Part shown: positions 34,215 through 42,923 of the stretch, one piece after another
Numbering within the stretch: position 1 is the first letter of the stretch
Layout: each line of letters opens with the position of its first letter
Assembly: GCF_001513955.1 (NCBI RefSeq)
Contig: NZ_KQ948144.1
Coordinates: forward strand, 1,588,298 to 1,652,297
Direction of reading: 5' to 3'
Origin: Streptomyces pseudovenezuelae
GTDB taxonomy: Bacteria > Actinomycetota > Actinomycetes > Streptomycetales > Streptomycetaceae
DNA length: 64,000 bases
The notes under the pieces: generated by a model
Told to the model about the DNA's origin: nothing
Databases searched by the model: none
Seen by the model: the letters and a program-made list of their open reading frames with translations, nothing else
Program-made: the position numbers and the translations under genes

Positions 34215-34304
34215 GCCCTGTCGTTCGGATCAGCCCGGCGTCGCTCGCGTCGGCAGAAAAGCACCGCACCTCACGGCCGGCCTGATCCAAACGACAGGCC
34301 CTAG
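34211..34304. mobile_element. MITE-like element, copy 2, flanked by CTAG
   Basis: Bases 34215-34300 (86 bp) are flanked by CTAG at 34211-34214 and 34301-34304 and carry 19 bp terminal inverted repeats with two mismatches on the left (GCCCTGTCGTTCGGATCAG). Read in reverse it matches copy 1 at 8191 almost base for base, apart from a 4 bp GAGC insertion. As with copy 1, the left CTAG contains the TAG stop of the upstream plus-strand gene (moaA) and the right CTAG contains the TAG stop of the convergent minus-strand gene. No open reading frame is present. Confidence 0.75.
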
Positions 34305-34519
34305 GCCCCTTCGGGCGCCTGCCAGTCCTCGAACTTCACGACGTCCTTGAGGAAGCCCCGCACTCCGAGGAACTGCGACAGATGCTCCCGGTGCTCCTCA
34401 CAGGCCAGCCAGGTCTTCCGCCGCTCCGGCGTGTGCAGCTTCGGGTTGTTCCACGCGAGCACCCACACGGCGTCGGCACGGCAGCCCTTCGCGGAGCAGA
34501 TCGGGGTCTCGTCACTCAC
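34301..34519 (-). CDS. Small Cys-rich conserved protein
   Basis: This 72-residue protein shows 'CSAKGCRADAVWVLAWNNPKLHTPERRKTWLACEEH' split over its first 45 residues: two N-terminal Cys, then Cys and His in the ACEEH motif, suggesting one zinc site. It ends 'FLKDVVKFEDWQAP'. It is conserved in streptomycetes as I recall, but I know no function. ATG at 34519. Its TAG stop is provided by the right CTAG of the MITE-like element. Confidence 0.8.
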   Translation of the reverse strand: MSDETPICSAKGCRADAVWVLAWNNPKLHTPERRKTWLACEEHREHLSQFLGVRGFLKDVVKFEDWQAPEGA

Positions 34520-34709
34520 GGATTTCGTCTCACCAGCAGGGGGAAAAGGCGACGCCGAGCAGCCACGGGGGGAGCTGCCCGGCGTCGGTCTGTCGCTCCG
34601 ACGGGGGATGCGGAGCGCGTACGAAGTATGTCACGGGTAACCCTTGGCCCGGCACTGGAACAACATGATTGATCTGAGCTTTTCTTGAGCTTGGTGACCG
34701 GAGGACCTG

Positions 34710-35108
34710 TCACGTCCGCTCGCGCGGTTCGCCCCGGGCGCCCGACGCCGCTCCGCCCGCCCCGTCTTCCGGCACGGGTTCCGCGAAGTCCTCGTCGGCC
34801 CCCGGCGGCATGATCATCGGCCGGGCCGGAGCCGTCACGAAGGTCGACGGCAGCGAGGGCGCGTTCTCCCGCCCCGCGTTGGCGATGACGACGGCGATAT
34901 ACGGCAGAACCGCCCCCAGCACCAGCGCGACGATCGCGACGTGCCGTTCGACGTTCCAGAGGGTGGCCGCGAGCACCACGGAAATCGTACGGACCGTCAT
35001 CGAGATGACGTACCGGCGCTGACGCCCGCGCACGTCCTCCTGAAGGCTCGTGCGGGCTCCGGTGATCCGGAACACCTGGGCGCCGCCGCCACCATGTTGC
35101 TTCCGCAT
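34710..35108 (-). CDS. DUF3099 domain membrane protein
   Basis: This 132-residue protein has the DUF3099 core 'VRGRQRRYVISMTVRTISVVLAATLW' with two transmembrane helices at about residues 37-55 and 60-80, then a Pro/Glu-rich cytoplasmic tail. Function unknown. ATG at 35108 and GTG at 35111 are both possible, with GGTGGAA upstream. It stands alone between gaps of 190 and 246 bp in which I see no other gene. Confidence 0.85.
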   Translation of the reverse strand: MRKQHGGGGAQVFRITGARTSLQEDVRGRQRRYVISMTVRTISVVLAATLWNVERHVAIVALVLGAVLPYIAVVIANAGRENAPSLPSTFVTAPARPMIMPPGADEDFAEPVPEDGAGGAASGARGEPRERT

Positions 35109-35354
35109 CACATTCCACCATCCGCCCGCTTCGGACTGCTCCCGGCTCCGCGTCCGCTCCGTACCCGGTGGAGGTATCGGACCCGGACAGCTTCCACGGT
35201 ACGCCGCGCCTGCGCCGCCTACGAGACCGGGTCACCTCCCGCCCGGACCAACGGGCTCGCCCAGGGCACGTACGGCCGCACCCGACATGCGGCGTAGTGC
35301 GAACGGACCGACACTGGCCGTAATGCTCACGTAGAGCCGTACGAGGAGGCAGCC

Positions 35355-35633
35355 ATGGGCTGGTTGTGGGCGATCATCGTGGGATTCGTGCTGGGCCTGA
35401 TCGCGAAGGCGATCATCCCCGGCAAGCAGCACAGTCCCCTCTGGCTGACGACCATCTTCGGCATGCTCGGCGCCATCGCCGGCAACGCCATGGCGCGCGG
35501 GTTCGGCGTGGAGGAGACCCCCGGCATCGACTGGAGCCGCCACGTCTTCCAGCTCATCGCCGCGATCATCATCGTCGCCGTCGGCGACATGCTCTACATG
35601 GCGACGCTGGGCAAGCGCAAACACCGGACCTGA
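35355..35633 (+). CDS. GlsB/YeaQ/YmgE family stress-response membrane protein
   Basis: This 92-residue protein has three hydrophobic helices, starting 'MGWLWAIIVGFVLGLIAKAIIPGKQHSPLW' with the family's conserved IIPG turn and 'TIFGMLGAIAGNAMARG'. The family, once called transglycosylase-associated, is induced by envelope, acid or oxidative stress in several bacteria. ATG at 35355 follows GAGGAGG. A strong two-way hairpin separates it from tyrS. Confidence 0.9.
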   Translation: MGWLWAIIVGFVLGLIAKAIIPGKQHSPLWLTTIFGMLGAIAGNAMARGFGVEETPGIDWSRHVFQLIAAIIIVAVGDMLYMATLGKRKHRT

Positions 35634-35646
35634 CAGCCCGTACGAC

Positions 35647-35679
35647 GAAGGGGGCGCCCCCCGAGGAGGCGCCCCCTTC
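35647..35679. terminator. Bidirectional hairpin between GlsB and tyrS
   Basis: GAAGGGGGCGCC (35647-35658) and GGCGCCCCCTTC (35668-35679) form a perfect 12 bp stem with a 9-base loop between the convergent stops. Confidence 0.85.
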
Positions 35680-35693
35680 CGCCGTGTCCGGAC

Positions 35694-36962
35694 CTAGGCG
35701 GACGTGACCTCGACCGCGGCCAGGTTCTTCTTGCCCCGGCGCAGCACCAGCCAGCGACCGTGCAGCAGGTCCTCCTTGGCGGGGACGGCGTCCTCGGCCG
35801 CGACCTTGACGTTGTTCACGTAGGCCCCGCCCTCCTTCACCGTCCGCCGCGCGGCCGACTTGCTGGCCACCAGTCCGACCTCGGCGAACAGGTCCACCAC
35901 GGCACCGAGCTCGGCGACCCGGACGTGCGGCACCTCGGAGAGCGCCGCGGTCAGCGTCCGCTCGTCCAGCTCCGCCAGCTCGCCCTGCCCGAAGAGAGCC
36001 TTCGAAGCCGCGATCACCGCGGCCGTCTGGTCCGCGCCGTGCACCAGCGTCGTCAGCTCCTCCGCCAGCGCCCGCTGGGCGGCCCGGGCCTGCGGCCGCT
36101 CCTCGGTCTGCTTCTCCAGCTCCTCCAGCTCCTCGCGGGACCTGAAGGACAGGATGCGCATGTACGTCGAGATGTCCCGGTCGTCCACGTTCAGCCAGAA
36201 CTGGTAGAACGCGTACGGCGTCGTCATCTCCGGGTCGAGCCAGACGGCGCCGCCCTCGGTCTTGCCGAACTTGGTGCCGTCCGCCTTGACCATCAGCGGC
36301 GTCGCCAGACAGTGCACCGACGCGTCGGGCTCCAGGCGGTGGATCAGGTCGAGGCCCGCCGTCAGGTTGCCCCACTGGTCGCTGCCGCCCTGCTGGAGCG
36401 TGCAGCCGTGCCGCCGGTACAGCTCCAGGAAGTCCATGCCCTGGAGCAGCTGGTAGCTGAACTCCGTGTAGCTGATGCCCTCCTGGGACTCCAGCCGGCG
36501 CGCGACCGAGTCCTTGGTGAGCATCTTGTTGACGCGGAAGTGCTTGCCGATGTCCCGCAGGAACTCGATGGCCGACATGCCGGCCGTCCAGTCCAGGTTG
36601 TTCACCATGACCGCGGCGTTCTCGCCCTCGAAGGACAGGAACGGCTCGATCTGCCCGCGCAGCCGGGTCACCCAGTTCGCGACCGTCTCCGGGTCGTTCA
36701 GCGTGCGCTCGGCCGTGGGGCGCGGGTCGCCGATCTGGCCGGTCGCCCCGCCCACCAGCGCCAGCGGGCGCAGGCCCGCCTGCTGGAGCCGGCGCATGGT
36801 GAGGACCTGCACCAGGTGACCGACGTGCAGACTGGCCGCGGTCGGGTCGAAACCGCAATAGAAGGTGACGGGACCGTCCGCGAGCGCCTTGCGCAAAGCG
36901 TCCTCGTCAGTGGACAGGGCCCACAGCCCACGCCACTTCAGCTCGTCGACGATGTCCGTCAC
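35694..36962 (-). CDS. tyrS: Tyrosyl-tRNA synthetase
   Basis: This 422-residue class I synthetase attaches tyrosine to its tRNA in the cytoplasm. The HIGH motif appears as HVGHL near residue 46, the KMSKS loop as KFGKT near 234, the tyrosine-binding '[23 protein letters not shown]' block is intact, and an S4 RNA-binding domain occupies the last 80 residues ([20 protein letters not shown]). ATG at 36962 follows GAGGAGATG. Its TAG stop lies in another CTAG, without an element. Confidence 0.97.
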   Translation of the reverse strand: MTDIVDELKWRGLWALSTDEDALRKALADGPVTFYCGFDPTAASLHVGHLVQVLTMRRLQQAGLRPLALVGGATGQIGDPRPTAERTLNDPETVANWVTRLRGQIEPFLSFEGENAAVMVNNLDWTAGMSAIEFLRDIGKHFRVNKMLTKDSVARRLESQEGISYTEFSYQLLQGMDFLELYRRHGCTLQQGGSDQWGNLTAGLDLIHRLEPDASVHCLATPLMVKADGTKFGKTEGGAVWLDPEMTTPYAFYQFWLNVDDRDISTYMRILSFRSREELEELEKQTEERPQARAAQRALAEELTTLVHGADQTAAVIAASKALFGQGELAELDERTLTAALSEVPHVRVAELGAVVDLFAEVGLVASKSAARRTVKEGGAYVNNVKVAAEDAVPAKEDLLHGRWLVLRRGKKNLAAVEVTSA

Positions 36963-37019
36963 GGTTCTCGCATCTCCTCGGAAAATCCTCGGGCAGCCGA
37001 ACGGCTACCGGCTACGAGG

Positions 37020-38414
37020 TTATACGCCCTGGCTGACAGAGCTCATATTGAAGTCGGGCACCCGCAGCGCGGGCATCGCGGCCCTGGTGAACCAGTCGCT
37101 CCACTCCCGCGGCAGCGTCTTCTCCGTCCGCCCCGCCTCCGTCGCCCGCCCGAGCAGACCGACCGGCGACTCGTTGAACCGGAAGTTGTTGACCTCGCCC
37201 GTCACCTCGCCGTTCTCGACGAGGTACACACCGTCGCGGGTCAGCCCGGTCAGCAGCAGTGTGGCCGGGTCGACCTCGCGGATGTACCAGAGGCAGGTCA
37301 GCAGCAGCCCGCGCGTGGTGTTGGCGACCATCTCCTCCAGGGAGAGGTCCTGGCCGCCGTCCAAAATCAGGTTGCCGATCGCCGGGGCGACGGCGAGCCC
37401 GGTCAGGCCCGCGCTGTGCCGGGTGGTGGTCAGATGCGCCAGCGTGCCCTGCCGTACCCACTCGGTCGCCCCGACCGGAAGGCCGTTGTCGAACACCGAC
37501 TGGTCGCCCCCGGAGGAGTGCGCGACCACGAACGGCGCGGTCTCCAGACCCGGCTCGTTCGGGTCGCTGCGCAGGGTCAGCGGGAGATCGGTGAGCGACT
37601 CGCCGACCCGGGTGCCGCCGCCGGGCTTGGAGAACACCGTCCGCCCCTCGACCGCGTCCCGGCCCGAGGCCGACCACAGCTGGTAGATCAGCAGGTCCGC
37701 GACCGCGGTCGGCGGCAGCAGCGTCTCGTACCGCCCCGCGGGCAGCGGGACGCGCCGCTCGGCCCATCCGAGGCGTACGGCGAGCTCGGCGTCCAGCGCC
37801 GCCGGGTCGACGTCCTTGAAGTCCCGCGTGGAGCGTCCGGCCCAGGCCGAGCGGGTACGGTCCGGCGACTTGGCGTTGAGCTCCAGCGTGCCGTTGGGCT
37901 GGTCGTGGCGCAGCCGAAGCCCCGTGGACGTGCCCAGGTACGTCGACACCAACTCGTGGTTGGCGAAGCCGTACAGCTCACGGCCGCCCGCACGCGCGCG
38001 TGCGAAGGACTCGCCGAGCGCCGGCGCGAAGTCGGCGAAGACCGCCGAGGAGGTCTCCACGGGTGCGTCCGTGAAGTCCGGGGACTCCGGTACGCCCGTG
38101 ACCAGCGGCTGGGCGTCCTCGGCGGGCCCGGCACCGCGGGCGGCGGCCTCGGCGGCCCGCACCAGCGGCTCCAGCTCGTCCGCGGTCACCGCGGACCGGG
38201 AGACCACCCCGGAGGCGGTGCCCTCCTTGCCGTCGACGGTCGCGACGACCGTGAGCGTGCGCCCGCGCGTGACGCCGTTCGTGGTGAGCGCGTTGCCGGC
38301 CCAGCGCAGGTTGGCGGTCGACTGCTCGTCGGCGATGACGACACAGCCGTCCGCCCGCGACAGTGCGAGGGCCCGCTCGACGATCTCGTGCGGCTTGTTG
38401 GTGCGGGCGCTCAT
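37020..38414 (-). CDS. TldD/PmbA family metallopeptidase subunit, TldE type
   Basis: This 464-residue protein is the PmbA/TldE partner of a two-subunit metalloprotease. It has the TldD/PmbA N-terminal fold and a C-terminal domain ending with the conserved 'GEVNNFRFNESPVGLLGRATEAG' block, and it lacks an HExxxH motif, as expected for the non-catalytic subunit. With TldD it degrades unfolded peptides or matures modified peptides such as microcin B17. Its ATG overlaps the tldD stop by 4 bp. Confidence 0.9.
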   Translation of the reverse strand: MSARTNKPHEIVERALALSRADGCVVIADEQSTANLRWAGNALTTNGVTRGRTLTVVATVDGKEGTASGVVSRSAVTADELEPLVRAAEAAARGAGPAEDAQPLVTGVPESPDFTDAPVETSSAVFADFAPALGESFARARAGGRELYGFANHELVSTYLGTSTGLRLRHDQPNGTLELNAKSPDRTRSAWAGRSTRDFKDVDPAALDAELAVRLGWAERRVPLPAGRYETLLPPTAVADLLIYQLWSASGRDAVEGRTVFSKPGGGTRVGESLTDLPLTLRSDPNEPGLETAPFVVAHSSGGDQSVFDNGLPVGATEWVRQGTLAHLTTTRHSAGLTGLAVAPAIGNLILDGGQDLSLEEMVANTTRGLLLTCLWYIREVDPATLLLTGLTRDGVYLVENGEVTGEVNNFRFNESPVGLLGRATEAGRTEKTLPREWSDWFTRAAMPALRVPDFNMSSVSQGV

Positions 38415-39934
38415 CGACCGGCCTCCTGCGTGGTGTTGAGGATGTTGACGCCCTTGAAGAGGGCCGAGGGGCAGCCGTGCGACACGGCCGCGACCTGGCC
38501 CGGCTGGGCCTTGCCGCAGTTGAAGGCGCCGCCGAGGACATAGGTCTGCGGGCCGCCCACCGCGGCCATCGAGCCCCAGAAGTCGGTGGTGGTGGCCTGG
38601 TAGGCGACGTCCCGCAGCTGCCCGGCGATCCGCCCGTTCTCGATCCTGAAGAACCGCTGGCCGGTGAACTGGAAGTTGTAGCGCTGCATGTCGATCGACC
38701 AGGACCGGTCCCCGACGACGTAGATCCCGCGGTCCACGCTGCCGATGAGATCCTCCGTGGACAGACCCGCCGGGTCCGGCTGGAGCGACACGTTGGCCAT
38801 GCGCTGCACCGGGACATGCCCGGGGGAGTCGGCGTAGGCGCACCCGTTGGACCGCTCGAAGCCGGTCAGCCTCGCGATCCGCCGGTCCAGCTGGTAGCCG
38901 ACGAGGGTGCCGTCCTTCACCAGGTCCCAGGACTGGCCCGCGACGCCCTCGTCGTCGTAGCCGATGGTCGCGAGGCCGTGCTCGGCGGTGCGGTCACCGG
39001 TGACGTTCATCAGCTCGGAGCCGTAGCGCAGCTTGCCGAGCTGGTCGAAGGTGGCGAAGGAGGTGCCGGCGTAGGCGGCCTCGTAGCCGAGGGCGCGGTC
39101 CAGCTCGGTGGCGTGGCCGATGGACTCGTGGATGGTCAGCCACAGGTTGGACGGGTCGACGACGAGGTCGTACAGACCCGCCTCGACACTGGGCGCCCGC
39201 ATCTTCTCGGCGAGCAGCTCCGGGATCTGCTCCAGCTCGCTCTCCCAGTCCCAGCCGGTGCCGGTCAGGTACTCCCAGCCGCGTCCGACCGGCGGCGCGA
39301 CGGTCCGCATGGAGTCGAACTCGCCGCTGGACTCGTCGACCGAGACCGCCGTCAGCTGCGGGTGCAGCCGGACCCGCTGCTGTGTGGTGACCGTGCCCGC
39401 GGTGTCGGCGTAGAACTTGTTCTCGTGCACGGTGAGCAGCGAGGCGTCGACGTGGTTGACGCCGTTCGCCGCCAGCAGCCGCGCGCTCCAGTCCGCGAGC
39501 AGCGCCGCCTTCTCCTCGTCGGGCACGGAGAACGGATCGATCTCGTACGAGGAGATCCACGTACGGTCGTCGTGCACGGGCTCGTCGGCGAGCTCGACCC
39601 GCTCGTCGGAGCCGGCCGCCCGGATCACCTGCGCGGAGAGCTTCGCCATGGCCACGGCCTGCGAGGCGACCTTGGCGGCGGCGTCCATGGTCAGATCCAC
39701 ACCCGACGCGAAGCCCCAGGTCCCGCCGTGCACCACCCGCACCGCGTACCCGAGGTCGGTGGTGTCCGAGGACCCGGACGGCTTGGCGTCCCTGACCCGC
39801 CAGGACGCGCTGCGCACCCGCTCGAACCGGAAGTCCGCGTGCTCGGCGCCGAGCGCACGCGCGCGTGCCAGCGCGGCGTCGGCGAGGGCACGTAGGGGAA
39901 GCGCAGTGAAGGCTTCGTCGATCGTATGAGGCAC
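38411..39934 (-). CDS. tldD: TldD family metallopeptidase, catalytic subunit
   Basis: This 507-residue subunit carries the zinc motif HESIGH near residue 266 in 'LWLTIHESIGHATELDRALG', with 'GGAFNCGKAQPGQ' close to the end, both typical of TldD. It pairs with the overlapping downstream TldE-type subunit. GTG at 39934 is chosen because AGGAAGAG lies upstream at the right distance; the longer frame to 40033 has no such site. No RiPP precursor is recognisable nearby, so a general peptide-degrading role is likelier. Confidence 0.92.
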   Translation of the reverse strand: MPHTIDEAFTALPLRALADAALARARALGAEHADFRFERVRSASWRVRDAKPSGSSDTTDLGYAVRVVHGGTWGFASGVDLTMDAAAKVASQAVAMAKLSAQVIRAAGSDERVELADEPVHDDRTWISSYEIDPFSVPDEEKAALLADWSARLLAANGVNHVDASLLTVHENKFYADTAGTVTTQQRVRLHPQLTAVSVDESSGEFDSMRTVAPPVGRGWEYLTGTGWDWESELEQIPELLAEKMRAPSVEAGLYDLVVDPSNLWLTIHESIGHATELDRALGYEAAYAGTSFATFDQLGKLRYGSELMNVTGDRTAEHGLATIGYDDEGVAGQSWDLVKDGTLVGYQLDRRIARLTGFERSNGCAYADSPGHVPVQRMANVSLQPDPAGLSTEDLIGSVDRGIYVVGDRSWSIDMQRYNFQFTGQRFFRIENGRIAGQLRDVAYQATTTDFWGSMAAVGGPQTYVLGGAFNCGKAQPGQVAAVSHGCPSALFKGVNILNTTQEAGR

Positions 39935-40185
39935 CTGGGTCTCTTCCTGTCGGCATGAGGGTGGGCGACGGCTGCTCCGATCATGTCGCGGCGACCGGTG
40001 CGCGGACCACACGTTTGTGACCGCCGCCGGCAACTTTCTGTAGGGACCCGACAGCGAGTCCCGGAAGCCACTGTCGGTGCCCGAATGTCCTCCGGCGGGA
40101 CCGGCCCGATAGGTTTTCGGAGAAGCCGCCTGCCATCCAGGGTGTTCGGGCGGGTGTGTCAGACCCCAAGGGAAAGGGTGATCCG

Positions 40186-40890
40186 TTGAGCCGCTCGGTT
40201 CTCGTCACCGGAGGCAACCGGGGCATCGGCCTCGCCATCGCCCACGCGTTCGCCGATGCCGGCGACAAGGTCGCCATCACGTACCGCTCGGGTGAGCCGC
40301 CGGCCGGCTTCCTGGCCGTCAAGTGCGACATCACCGACACCGAGCAGGTGGAGCAGGCCTACAAGGAGATCGAGGCCGAGCACGGCCCGGTCGAGGTCCT
40401 GATCGCCAACGCCGGCATCACCAAGGACCAGCTCCTGATGCGGATGTCCGAGGAGGACTTCACCTCGGTCGTCGACACCAACCTCACCGGCACCTTCCGC
40501 GTGGTCAAGCGCGCCAACCGCGGCATGCTGCGCGCCAAGAAGGGCCGTGTCGTCCTGATCTCCTCGGTCGTCGGCCTCTACGGCGGCCCCGGCCAGTCCA
40601 ACTACGCCGCCTCCAAGGCCGCCCTGGTCGGCTTCGCGCGCTCGCTCGCCCGTGAGCTGGGCTCGCGCAACATCACCTTCAACGTCGTCGCGCCCGGCTT
40701 CGTCGACACCGACATGACCAAGGTGCTCACCGACGAGCAGCGTGCGGGCATCGTGAAGCAGGTGCCGCTCGGTCGTTACGCGCAGCCCGAGGAGGTCGCC
40801 GCGACGGTGCGGTTCCTCGCCTCGGACGACGCCTCGTACATCACTGGAGCCGTCATCCCCGTTGACGGCGGACTGGGAATGGGTCACTGA
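40186..40890 (+). CDS. fabG: 3-oxoacyl-ACP reductase FabG
   Basis: This 234-residue SDR reduces 3-oxoacyl-ACP in type II fatty acid synthesis. It has TGGNRGIG, the catalytic Ser in ISSVVG and Tyr-x-x-x-Lys in YAASK, and ends VIPVDGGLGMGH. TTG at 40186 is chosen because GGGAAAGGG lies 7 bases upstream and, from memory, S. coelicolor FabG (SCO1815) starts there; a GTG at 40156 would add ten residues. fabI follows after 5 bp, so elongation steps two and four are co-expressed. The 251 bp gap to divergent tldD shows no other gene. Confidence 0.93.
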   Translation: MSRSVLVTGGNRGIGLAIAHAFADAGDKVAITYRSGEPPAGFLAVKCDITDTEQVEQAYKEIEAEHGPVEVLIANAGITKDQLLMRMSEEDFTSVVDTNLTGTFRVVKRANRGMLRAKKGRVVLISSVVGLYGGPGQSNYAASKAALVGFARSLARELGSRNITFNVVAPGFVDTDMTKVLTDEQRAGIVKQVPLGRYAQPEEVAATVRFLASDDASYITGAVIPVDGGLGMGH

Positions 40891-40895
40891 ACACC

Positions 40896-41663
40896 ATGAG
40901 CGGAATTCTCGAGGGCAAGCGCGTCCTGATCACCGGTGTGCTGATGGAGTCCTCCATCGCGTTCCACGCCGCGAAGCTGGCCCAGGAGCAGGGCGCGGAG
41001 ATCATCCTGACCGCGTTCCCGCGGCCCACGCTGACCGAGCGCATCGCCAAGAAGCTCCCCAAGCCCACCAAGGTCATCGAGCTCGACGTCACCAACGACG
41101 AGCACATGGGCCGCCTGGCCGACGTCGTCGGCGAGGAGCTCGGCGGCCTGGACGGCGTCGTGCACTCCATCGGCTTCGCGCCGCAGGACGCGCTCGGCGG
41201 CAACTTCCTGAACACCCCGTTCGAGTCCGTGGCCACCGCCATGCACGTCTCGGCGTACTCCCTGAAGTCGCTCACCATGGCCTGTCTGCCGCTGATGCAG
41301 AACGGCGGCTCGGTCGTCGGCCTCACCTTCGACGCCCAGTACGCCTGGCCGCAGTACGACTGGATGGGCCCGGCGAAGGCCGCCCTGGAGGCCACCAGCC
41401 GCTACGTCGCCCGCGACCTGGGCAAGCAGAACATCCGCTGCAACCTCATCTCGGCGGGCCCGCTCGCCTCCATGGCCGCCAAGTCCATCCCGGGCTTCAG
41501 CGACCTGGCCGCCGTGTGGGACGACCGCTCCCCGCTGGAGTGGGACCTCAAGGACCCGGAGCCGGCCGGCAAGGGCATCGTCGCCCTGCTGAGCGACTGG
41601 TTCCCGAAGACCACGGGCGAGATCATCCACGTGGACGGCGGCCTGCACGCCATCGGCGCCTGA
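40896..41663 (+). CDS. fabI: Enoyl-ACP reductase FabI (InhA type)
   Basis: This 255-residue NADH-dependent enzyme completes each elongation cycle. It has the InhA/FabI features: glycine-rich start 'GKRVLITGVLMESSIAFHAA', 'VHSIGFAPQ', and the Tyr-x6-Lys pair in 'YDWMGPAK'. 'DAQYAWPQYDWMG' is close to mycobacterial InhA. ATG at 40896, 5 bp after fabG. A hairpin at 41680 ends the operon. Confidence 0.96.
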   Translation: MSGILEGKRVLITGVLMESSIAFHAAKLAQEQGAEIILTAFPRPTLTERIAKKLPKPTKVIELDVTNDEHMGRLADVVGEELGGLDGVVHSIGFAPQDALGGNFLNTPFESVATAMHVSAYSLKSLTMACLPLMQNGGSVVGLTFDAQYAWPQYDWMGPAKAALEATSRYVARDLGKQNIRCNLISAGPLASMAAKSIPGFSDLAAVWDDRSPLEWDLKDPEPAGKGIVALLSDWFPKTTGEIIHVDGGLHAIGA

Positions 41664-41679
41664 TCTCCCGTACGTCCTC

Positions 41680-41710
41680 GACGCCCCGTTCCCCCAGGGA
41701 GCGGGGCGTC
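41680..41710 (+). terminator. Hairpin terminator after fabI
   Basis: GACGCCCCG (41680-41688) pairs with CGGGGCGTC (41702-41710); the loop holds CCC/GGG, which can extend the stem. It lies 17 bp after the fabI stop. Confidence 0.8.
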
Positions 41711-41815
41711 CCCCGTTCGGCCTACCAGGCCGGGCGCGCACGGCCGGCAACTGGGCACTCTGGATTACGCGTTCACCCGTGATTCCCTCCCCAGTACGGC
41801 CGAGGAGGTCCCCTT

Positions 41816-42169
41816 GTGCGCCTGTCCCGCAGTCTGGCCTCAGTGACCGCAGCCGTCTGTCTCGTGATGTCCCTGCCGTACGAAGCGATGTCGCACGCAC
41901 GCGTGCGGGAGCCCGGAGCCGCGCCTTCGGAGCTGTTCGGCGCCTCCTGCCGCAGCAAGGTCACCGGCTCCGAGGTGACCACCTACTGCCACAACCCGTA
42001 TCCGCGCACCGACGGCGTCCGCCTGCACATCGAGTGCGACCGCTGGTGGGACCTCGACACCGACGGCCCCGAGGTCCAGGCAGGACCCGCGCAGACCGTG
42101 CGGCTGACCGGCCGGTGCTGGAAAGAGGTCCGCTCGGTGTGGGTCAGCCACCGGAAGCTGGCGCGCTGA
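41816..42169 (+). CDS. Small secreted protein with four cysteines
   Basis: This 117-residue protein has a signal peptide (RLSRSLASVTAAVCLVMSLPYEAMSHA) and a mature part of about 90 residues with four Cys (SCRSK, YCHNP, ECDRWW, RCWKE), probably two disulfides. I do not recognise a family. GTG at 41816 follows GAGGAGG. Its last 26 bp overlap the 3' end of the convergent FadR-type regulator gene, so the two transcripts are complementary there. Confidence 0.75.
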   Translation: MRLSRSLASVTAAVCLVMSLPYEAMSHARVREPGAAPSELFGASCRSKVTGSEVTTYCHNPYPRTDGVRLHIECDRWWDLDTDGPEVQAGPAQTVRLTGRCWKEVRSVWVSHRKLAR

Positions 42170-42839
42170 ACCGTCCCGGACGGCACAGGAAGGGGTAGCC
42201 GGCCGCCTCCTCGGCGGCCGTCGCCGCGTCGCCCGCGCGGATCGCGTCGACGAGCCGGGTGTGGTCCATGTACGTCTCCGGCGTCAGCTCCTCGCCGACG
42301 TCCTCGCGCAGCCAGTCCCGCAGCACCTCGCCGAGGTCCGCGTACATCTCGGTCATCACGTCGTTGTGCGAGGCGGCCACCACGGCCAGGTGGAAGGTGG
42401 TGTCCGCCGTCACGAAGGCCTCCGCGTCCCCCGACTCCCAGGCCTCCTCGCGCCGCACCAGGAGCGCGTCGAGCTGCTTGAGGTCCTTCTCGGTGCGCCG
42501 CTCGGCGGCCAGCCGCGCCGCGGACGACTCCAGGGTGGAGCGCAGCTCGGCGATGTGCCGCGGGTCCGCGTCGGCGAACCTGCGGTGCATCACGCCCGCC
42601 AGCTCACTGGTCGCCACGACGTACGTCCCCGAGCCCTGACGGATGTCCAGCAGGCCGTTGTGCGCGAGCGCGCGGACGGCCTCACGGACGGTGTTGCGGG
42701 CCACCCCGAGCTGCTCGACCAGCTCCGGCTCGGTCGGGATCCGCGAGCCGACCGGCCACTCGCCCGAGGTGATCTGGTTGCGCAGCGCCGCGATGACCTG
42801 CTCGGAGAGCGCCGAGCGGCGGGGATGGCTCAGGGGCAT
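42144..42839 (-). CDS. FadR-subfamily GntR transcriptional regulator (FCD domain)
   Basis: This 231-residue regulator has an N-terminal winged helix (SALSEQVIAALRNQITSGEWPVGSRIPTEPELVEQLGVARNTVREAVRAL in two pieces) and a C-terminal all-helical FCD domain with likely metal-binding Asp/His residues (TADTTFHLAVVAASHN). FCD proteins usually bind carboxylates. ATG at 42839 follows GAAGGTG. It diverges from a CynX/NimT transporter and an AT-rich repeat set in the 73 bp between them is the likely operator, so it probably represses the transporter. Confidence 0.9.
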   Translation of the reverse strand: MPLSHPRRSALSEQVIAALRNQITSGEWPVGSRIPTEPELVEQLGVARNTVREAVRALAHNGLLDIRQGSGTYVVATSELAGVMHRRFADADPRHIAELRSTLESSAARLAAERRTEKDLKQLDALLVRREEAWESGDAEAFVTADTTFHLAVVAASHNDVMTEMYADLGEVLRDWLREDVGEELTPETYMDHTRLVDAIRAGDAATAAEEAAGYPFLCRPGRFSAPASGG

Positions 42840-42893
42840 GGCACACCTTCGCACGGGCGGGACGGCGTCGGACGCCCCGGGGATGGACAACCA

Positions 42894-42923
42894 ATCATCC
42901 TATGATTCTATGATGACTGTCAT
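42894..42923. promoter_or_regulatory. Candidate FadR-type operator and promoter of the transporter gene
   Basis: In a GC-rich genome this AT-rich stretch stands out. It contains ATCAT (42894-42898) and ATGAT (42910-42914) as inverted repeats, CTATGAT twice with an 8 bp period (42900 and 42908), and the dyad ATGAC-T-GTCAT (42913-42923), overlapping the transporter start codons. It lies between the divergent regulator and transporter genes. Confidence 0.55.

Noticed and set aside
35760..38543. A 927-residue plus-strand frame opposite tyrS and the TldE gene
   Set aside because: Both minus-strand genes have intact motifs; the plus-strand frame has no recognisable domain and no start signal.
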